Positions 56,996-64,000 of a stretch of 64,000 nt of DNA are shown one piece after another. A program made the translations under genes and the position numbers. How positions within the stretch are numbered: position 1 is the first letter of the stretch; each line of letters opens with the position of its first letter. Below the pieces are notes generated by a model, which saw only the letters and a list, made by a program, of their open reading frames with translations, searched no databases and was not told the DNA's origin. The stretch lies in contig NW_006768807.1 of the NCBI RefSeq assembly GCF_000204055.1, positions 603,765 through 667,764 of the forward strand, read 5' to 3'. Origin of the DNA: Melampsora larici-populina 98AG31. Lineage: Eukaryota; Basidiomycota; Pucciniomycetes; Pucciniales; Melampsoraceae.

Positions 56996-58345
56996 ATGTC
57001 TGATGAGGATGCTCTTACGGGACATGGAATTTACCTCGCCGGGAATTTTGAAATTGAAGAAAAAGTGAGTTGTTTATAGTAGTGCTACTATCTCTGCACG
57101 ATGAGGGAGCAAATCACTCATGGTCCCGCATTTTAAATTGTAGCTCACAGCAGAACAACCACAACGCGACAGCCAATATCGAACCTATATTTTGTCTATC
57201 ACTTGCAGCGGGGCGGACCGTGTGCGAAGCTTTTCGTACAAGATTCGAGCGACCGGATATAGCGCGAAGAATATGAAGTTGAGCCCCAAAAATGTCTACT
57301 ATTTGCGGGGGGCATTCTTTCCTCGAAATCGTCTGGACACAAAGGACGACCAATTTTTTTTCGAGGCGTCAGATTGGGCAATTATAACAAACGGTGGAGA
57401 TTTCGCTCACAGTTTAGTTGATACAGTAGGAATCACTGGGTTGGGCCGTGTCCGCAAAATTGATCCCATTGTCGAAGCTTCTATTCAACATTTGATTCCG
57501 AAAAACCCAACCAAAGATAAAATCACCACTGTTGTGACAGTTGAACATTCGGATTACCATGCCGAGGTTTGTATTGATAGACTTACACTGATGCAAAACT
57601 TAAACCCACTGTTGATATTTTTGTGTTTCAGTCAAAACTTCCCAGGGTTTGCCAGGTTGAATATCGCATCCGTCCTTTTCCTAACCTGGCAGGGACTCAC
57701 AAAATCGTGAGACTCGGTCGTGAATGCCTCTTTCACAGATACATTAAAGACTTCAACGAAAAAACCAACTGTTACATTGTGATTGTAAGTTTTTCCAAAT
57801 AACGATTGGAAACATTTTTAAACTGATTACAGTTTAACCCCAGGTGAATAGAGTTTCACCCACCTCTGGATCTGTGGACGAATCGGAGATCTCCGCCTCA
57901 ATTGGCACAAAGCCGTCCGCCAGCGGTAGCAAGTCTGGCAATCCTCTTAAGCCGGTCAAGTACGTTGAGCTCTCTTTCGATCCGTTTTCCAACTTCTGAT
58001 CTGCTTGGTCACCACAGATTCAATCCGAGAGCAGTCAACTCAGCATTCAAGTCCCCTATAATCACATCTGATTCACAAGCTAGCATGCCGTTTCGCCCTT
58101 CCGATTTTGGCGAAACTTCATTTTCATCTGCGTCAAGCAAATCTATGGCTTCTCTGTCAAAGAACCAGAGCGCGGATGAGGAGTCAGAAGAAGAAGCGCC
58201 AGTCGCCGCTAAAAAGCCTAAATCTCGCGCAGCCCCAAAGGGAACCCCTTCATCAACTGCCGCGCCTAGCAAACACCCTCGAGCTCCACGCGCTTGTCGG
58301 GGCCCTGCAGCCGGAGAAGTCCTGGACATTGCATCTGACGAATGA
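56996..58345 (+). CDS. Conserved-looking protein of unknown function, 362 aa, five exons
   Basis: Exons are 56996-57064, 57144-57566, 57632-57784, 57844-57959 and 58018-58345. All introns are GT..AG, 58-79 bp, and the phases agree (1,089 bp in total). The N-terminal two-thirds is beta-rich with VYYLRGAFFPRN.., DDQFFFEASDWAIITNG and a later YRIRPFPNL..HKIVRLGREC. I read this as a possible OB-fold-like nucleic-acid-binding domain, which is inference from the strand pattern only. The last exon is disordered, acidic then basic, with AKKPKSRAAPKG and a Ser/Pro/Ala-rich tail. It lies 2.6 kb upstream of the Helitron helicase, so it could be an accessory Helitron gene or an independent gene. No frame breaks. 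Confidence 0.72.
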
Positions 58346-60602
58346 TAATAGAAGCAACTGTTAAATTGTCTCTCTTAGTTATGCTCCGCGGACCTAGCGC
58401 GGCCAAGCATTCAAAACGAGATTTTGCGTTATTTTCTTATTATCAAATCAATTTCGTTTTAAAAATGCACAATCAAAGCTAAAAAAATGTATCCATCTTT
58501 GCCCGTTCTTCATGCTCAAAAGAGGAAGTCAATCATGCTCCATGTTGGACCTGACTCCTTTTGTCGAAGACCATATGTTTTTTGCGCGGTCTCTGCTCCA
58601 TTCATGTCATTAACTAAACTGTATTCTCCATGAAATTTCCGGTTTTGTGTCATGCCGTCTTCATAAGTTTTCTATTCTGAATTGGTTTTCCGTTATAATG
58701 AGCGCTCACTTCTCGAGTTAAGCCACAAAAGAATTCGTTCTGATTTGGTTATCTTTCATGCTTCAAATACAGAAATCAAGCGGTTTCTCATGCAAACACT
58801 TGGAAGCTCTATTCCAAACATCTTTTACATGGTGTTTCTCCCATATATATTTGATTACCTTGACCACACCCTAAAGAGTTTGCACAGAAAATTAATTCTT
58901 CTCGTGGTTCAAAGTATGTCACAAATTCAAACTGGATGTTTCTTGACATTGCATTTTCCATAGAAACTTGAAAGGTCAGTCTGCTTTGCACTTTTCTACC
59001 AGCACCTCTATGGACCACATATTTACTTAAGAATAAGCAACCAGCTCTAAGAATGTAGCCTTAAGTATGGGTGAACTTAATAAAATCGTTTATGAGTTCT
59101 GTGCAGTTTTAGAAGTTGGATTTGTTGTAAAGTCGTCCCCGGGATACGGTTACTAACTTTGAAACAGGTTATACACGTCGGGTTTGCATCAGAAGCGGAG
59201 AGCATTAGAAGCGCCGGTGTCTCATATCGTATGGAGGTCTTGGAACGCGGAAGCGGCTTGGACCTCTACTTTGTTGATGTAAAACCATACGTACTGCATC
59301 ATTAAAGTAGTTTGCCATATAGTGGTTAGACATGGATATCGAAATTGGATGATTCAATGTTTTGACAAGTCGTCTCGAATTAGGCTCATTTCATCCCCCA
59401 AAATAGAAACACACTCGCCGAGGGAGATTGCCACATGTCCTGTGCGTGCAGATCAAGAATTGAAATACAATGCGTGTCATTTTCGGCAGTATTGCCGTCC
59501 GATTCGTTTTCAGCGGATTCCCATTTGAATTTTCCAAGTTTCTAAGAAATAAAATCACGCGGGCGATGAAATAATCCTAAATGTTGGGCCGAGAGGTGAT
59601 CCACTAACCGAATTCATTTGACAACGAAATCAGGACACTCGATGCTGAGGACCGATTAGCGATCGAAGTTAAAGAAGCCTCCATTTGCAGCGAGCCAGGG
59701 ATTATGTGAATAATCGAGTAATCATGCACTCCATTTTGTCTACAACCGGCGGTAGGCACGAGATGTAATGGACGATGCTTGAAGGTTTTGATTAACAGGA
59801 AAAGATATCATTCCCGATGGCGACATATGGCTATCTGGCGAGTTGGCGAGTGGGAAACATCGAGATAAGAAGATTAATTATCATCGCTACAAGATAACGT
59901 ATATCAATGATAGGTAATAACAACAAATAAAATGGCTTTCGATGTGACCTATATCCAATCTAATCTAACTTTGTGAAGCTCAAGTCTGCTTAACTAGACT
60001 GGAGAGATTCAGAACTGTTAATTTTAATAGATACACCTTAGGCACTGCGTCATTATCTGCTATTGAGTAAAACTAACATTGCTGATTTGATTAACTTGAC
60101 AAGGCATCTGCATTGCCTGACCAACTCTCCATATCTTTTTGCTTCTCATTTTAGTGAATTTCTTTACTATTTCGTATTGGTAATGATCCTTGGGGTGTGC
60201 CTTTGATACTGTCTTTCCAAAAGTGTTCACCTCTAAACCCTCTTATTCATTTTATTACGAGTTCTATTTTTTTGAACACTATCAATGAACCCTCCTCATA
60301 CAGCATCTTCCTAATACTATCCGTGCCTCAGATTGTCTTTAATAATTCGATCTGGGTTCGATATTTTCTCAAAAACTAATTATCGTGATTGTCTTGGTGT
60401 GTTTAAAAAGCTTTATTATCTTGGAGATTCTACGTCTTGAGCCTGAACAATTAAATCGGAATCACATTGACAATGCGGCACACTTTTGGTTTTGGTTTTA
60501 GATTCAATTCCAAGCTCATTCGTATTTTGGGGGTCATTTTACTGCATTCAAAGGTAAATATTTCTGTCAAAACCTTCCTTCTAAAGTGACAAAGACTAAT
60601 TC
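58346..60602. other. Intergenic region between the 362-aa gene and the Helitron gene
   Basis: Mostly AT-rich and non-coding. At 59170-59305 a short coding-like piece follows a GAAACAG acceptor (VIHVGFASEAESIRSAG, then VLERGSGLDLYFVDV), but no partner exon was found. No Helitron 5' terminus was recognised. Confidence 0.4.
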
Positions 60603-60702
60603 NNNNNNNNNNNNNNNNNNNNNNNNNNNNNNNNNNNNNNNNNNNNNNNNNNNNNNNNNNNNNNNNNNNNNNNNNNNNNNNNNNNNNNNNNNNNNNNNNN
60701 NN
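60603..60702. other. Assembly gap (100 N)
   Basis: A run of exactly 100 N, upstream of the Helitron gene. Confidence 0.99.
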
Positions 60703-60945
60703 AAAAAAGGAGCTCCGGTGCCCTCGCAGACTAGCCTGGCCACCTTAAGTGCATTTGCAAACAAACTATTTTGTGAATCATTATTATTTGTCCTCTTGGT
60801 AGAAATAGTCTCAAGGGAAACTCAGCTCTGGGATAACTCTCTCTGGATCTGAATCAGCACGTACTGTACATTTATTTGCTAAATTTGATGCAATGTAAAA
60901 TTGAAACTGTTTAATTTTTGTGCCTCAGCCTCGAACTCAATCAAA

Positions 60946-63900
60946 ATGCCACCTAGAGCGCGTGTACGTGGACCGGCAATCCGGACAGAAGGCCAAGGTT
61001 CGGAAGCAGACTTACGACGACAATTTCCGAACGAGATCCCCTTTAACATTGGCCCGCAAGATGATCAGTGTTCTGCTTGCGGAGCTTTCAGGTGGCGAAT
61101 TGAACGTCGACGCAAGGATGCAAATCACTTAACGGCAGTTTATTCTAATTGTTGTCAACAAGGAGCAGTTGATTTACCATTGCGATATTTTCCTGAAGAC
61201 ATTGGAGAGCAAATTCCTGAATTTTACCAAGCTCTTTTAATTGGACAAGATGATGGTTAGCACCATTACTGAGTAGTAATTCCCGAACTAATCAAAACAC
61301 TGATATAGTGCTTGCATTTTAAATTCAGAGTTGGAAACATTTCGCACGCTTATCCAGAAGTACAACAATGCTTTATTGTTCACTTCTCTGGGGGCGAAGA
61401 TCGATAAGACAGTTGCGGGTCAACGAGGAGTCTACACCTTTCGTGTCTCTGGACAGCTATCTCATTTGATTGGATCTCTCATTCCACTGCCCGAGGAAGC
61501 ACCAGGCTTCGCGCAAATTTTTACTTATGGTGGAAGCGATCACAATGAAGCCAATCATCGGATCCGACAATGTCGTAAAGAGCTCAATCCGCGAATCTTG
61601 ATGCAATTCCAAGACTTTTTGAACGAGAACAACCCTTATGCCCAAGTGTTTCGGTCAGCCGCTGCGATTTGCAACGACGGGAATACTCGAACACTCAGGA
61701 TCAAGACAATCACAGCCGCCGGAACAGATCACCGTCGTTATAATCGACCTACTTCGAATGAAGTTGCGGCTATTGTGGATGGTAATGGCGAAATTGGCGC
61801 GCACCCACGGGACATTATTTTACAAAGGCAATCAGGGGATCTGCAGCGGATCTCTGAGTTGCACACTGGTTATTTTGCATTGAGGTACCCTTTATTGTTC
61901 CTATACGGTTCACAAACTTGGTCTGATGCATACAGAAATGAAAATGAAGAAAGTGAGTATATGACTCAGTTTTTTTGTTTTTGATATCAAGTTCTGTCGC
62001 GCTAAGTACTTTGAAATTGTGTTGGCCTTGCGACTCAACTACACCGTTCAGATGTGACAGGTGATATCACAAACCTCGAGTGGTTTGCGTACTTATTGTT
62101 CAAACGACCGGCCTTTTCAGTGATCCTGGCTGCTGGACGCCTATTTCAAGAGTTTGTCGTAGACATGTACTTATGCGTTGAGCATTCGAGGCTTCAATAC
62201 CTTCGTTTCCATCAAAAGGAGATCCGTGCTGCCCTTTACAGTGGTGCGATAGAAGCATTGGGTAATGAAGCTCAAGACAAAATTGTTGGCAGAAGAGTTG
62301 TTTTGCCATCAAGCTTCATCGGTGGTCCTCGGCACTTACAACAATTATACCAGGATGCGATGTTGTTAGTGGCAGAGTATGGGAATCCTAGCCTGTTTAT
62401 CACGATGACCGCGAATCCACAGTGGCCCGAAGTTCTTGAATCGCTTGATCCTGGACAATCACCAGAAGATCGACCTGATATAATTGCGCGAGTATTTTTC
62501 CTCAAGTTGCAGACCCTGCTGGAAGATGTAACAAAGAGGGAACGCTTCGGGAAGTGTACAGCTCATGTTTATTCAATCGAATTTCAAAAACGAGGATTGC
62601 CTCATGTGCACCTGATTCTGTTTCTGGACCGAGATTCAAAGCCAGAAACAGCTGAAGAAGTGGATGCAATTGTTTCGGCGAGTCTTCCAGATCCTGCGAC
62701 TGAGGCGGAGCTTTTTAACTTAGTAACTCAATTCATGCTTCACGGTCCATGTCAGGATTATAAGTGTTGGACAGGGTCAAAGTGTAAGTTGGGGTATCCC
62801 CGTCCTTTTCTTGAAACGACAAACGTACGCGATAACTCCTACCCAACTTACAAACGTCCCAACAACGGACGATTCTGCGACAAGGCTGGTTATCGCTACG
62901 ACAACGGTTCGGTAGTTCTGTACAATCGGTTCCTGCTTTTGAAATACGGCCGCCACATCAACGTAGAGGTAGCAATCAGTATCAGAGCTATCAAGTACCT
63001 TTTCAAATACATTTTGAAAGGGCACGATCAAACAATTGCAAATTTTGAGGATGAGGACCGTGTAGATGAAATCTTGGCTTATGTGAATGTGCGTTTCTTG
63101 AGTGCCCCAGAAGGTTCGCTTTGATTTTTCGCTTGGTAGTTTTTTGAGTTGTTCCTGATCTCATTCTGTTTAGCTGTTTGGCGACTCTTGAAATTCCCCA
63201 TCGCAGGCCGACACCCGGCAGTACAACAGCTTGCCATCCACCTGGAGAACGAGCAAATTGTGTACTATCTCGACGAGCGAGGAATCCGAGCTACTATGGA
63301 AACTGGAAGAGCAGATAGGACTACACTAACGGAATTCTTCCGTCTTTGCCAAGAGAATGCTCCTCTGCGAGGATCAGATGAGACAGTTCGGAGTTTAAAA
63401 TATCAACAAGTGCCGAAATACTTTGTATGGAACAAAAAGACAAAGCGCTTTACTCCACGCCGCAATAGTGTTGTTTCGATTGGCAGAGTTTACTTTGCGA
63501 ACATGAAGCACGGCGATTTATATTATTTACGACTGTTGCTTTCGCATGTAGCTGGACCGACGTCTTTTGATTATTTGAAAACTGTGGACGGAGTTTTGTA
63601 TGGTTCTTTTCGAGAAGCAGCGGATAGGCACGGGCTTTTGCACGGTGATCATCACTACCACGCCAGCTTGAATGAAGCTGCAAATTGGAAAACTGGCAAT
63701 CAGTTGCAACAGATGCTAGGGATTCTTTTGACTCAAAGTGGACCGGACAACCCGACTCAACTGTGGGTAGATCATGTTCATCAGTTATCTGACGATTGCG
63801 AGTGACGGATCATCCGATTGAACCCGAACATCGAACCAACTGAGGAACAGGTTCACAATTATGCTTTGTTCTTAATGCAAAAGGTTCTATCCGGAATGGA

Positions 63901-64000
63901 AAGTACGCTTGCGGCCGTAGGTTTGCCTGCAGTTAATGAACAGTCATTGCTCCAATTACAATTGCCTGACGAAGGCAGAAATGATCGTGCTAACATTACA
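60946..64000 (+). pseudogene. Helitron Rep/helicase, N-terminal half, runs off the window; one in-frame TGA
   Basis: This is the single protein of a Helitron, a HUH nuclease joined to a PIF1-type helicase. Exons are 60946-61255, 61329-61952, 62052-63113 and 63174 onward; all introns are GT..AG and in phase. The first exon has a CSACGAFRW zinc-binding-like motif. The Helitron_like_N region covers QQLYQDAMLLVAEYGNPSLF (about 62338) and ITMTANPQWPE. The HUH motif is in GLPHVHLILFL (about 62596). CKLGYPRPF and the KYLFKYILKG Tyr motif (about 62992) follow. Translation then continues with HPAVQQLAIHLENEQ. A TGA at 63803-63805 interrupts the frame (DDCE-stop-RIIRLNP), which stays open to the window end. 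The helicase domain lies beyond 64000. Confidence 0.85.
60946..64000 (+). mobile_element. Helitron (partial; right side beyond the window)
   Basis: The element is identified only through its Rep/helicase gene. Helitrons start with TC and end with a small hairpin and CTRR; neither terminus could be fixed. The 5' limit is therefore set at the gene start and is a minimum. Upstream sequence, perhaps including the 362-aa gene, may belong to it. Confidence 0.7.

Noticed and set aside
57192..57710. Single-exon 172-codon reading of the 57-kb gene
   Set aside because: A spliced model from 56996 explains the upstream residues and the true continuation at 57632; the tail after 57566 is intron sequence.
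60567..60852. Open frames across the 100-N gap before the Helitron gene
   Set aside because: Gap artefact with only short real sequence on either side.
1..64000. CRISPR arrays, bacterial operons or prophage
   Set aside because: Spliced eukaryotic genes throughout; no regularly spaced short repeats with unique spacers were seen.

Overview
The window is eukaryotic and almost certainly fungal. The best guess is a rust (Pucciniales) or a relative with a large, repeat-packed genome. Grounds are short GT..AG introns (about 50-100 bp) in nearly every gene, AT-rich spacers, three scaffold gaps of N, and a repertoire of chromoviral Ty3/gypsy, DIRS, hAT, PIF/Harbinger, pogo and Helitron elements. The species assignment is inference. 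All calls come from reading the sequence; no search was run.

Layout. 0.3-3.9 kb: a pogo-type Tc1/mariner element (906-3749, TA target duplication) inside an older foldback element. 3.9-6.2 kb: repeat-derived spacer. 6.26-27.47 kb: one nested transposon stack. A chromoviral Ty3/gypsy element (gag, protease, RT, RNase H, integrase, chromodomain) carries four insertions. They are a 1,758-bp LTR-like insert (8542-10299, GCGC duplication), a 206-bp MITE (11290-11495, GAT), a 762-bp CACTA-like MITE (12377-13138, TCT) and a complete DIRS-like tyrosine-recombinase retrotransposon (about 14.67-27.22 kb). The DIRS gag is itself split by a 5.9-kb CACTA-like element (16419-22338, TGT), which contains an intact hAT transposon (19229-21968, 8-bp duplication GATGGTTT). 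Removing each of the four TIR or LTR inserts cut into gypsy or DIRS genes, with one target-duplication copy, restores the host reading frame exactly.

28.1-43.3 kb: AT-rich sequence with decayed copies of conserved eukaryotic genes. I recognise a MEMO1-family gene, the ribosome-biogenesis gene MAK21/NOC1 and the deadenylase gene CCR4, all on the plus strand and all broken. An apparently intact PIF/Harbinger element (33092-37672, 204-bp near-identical TIRs, transposase plus Myb/SANT-like gene) lies among them. A second block of similar relics (45.9-49.8 kb) begins with the same roughly 90-bp boundary sequence.

44.5-55.1 kb: three paralogues of an F-box-like/leucine-rich family sharing a conserved intron position; the middle copy has an in-frame stop. 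57.0-58.3 kb: an intact five-exon gene for a 362-aa protein of unknown function. 60.9-64.0 kb: the N-terminal half of a Helitron Rep/helicase gene running off the window edge, with one in-frame stop.

Apart from the F-box-like genes and the 57-kb gene, nearly everything here is mobile DNA or its debris. The main biological content is the order of insertions and the fossil gene copies.
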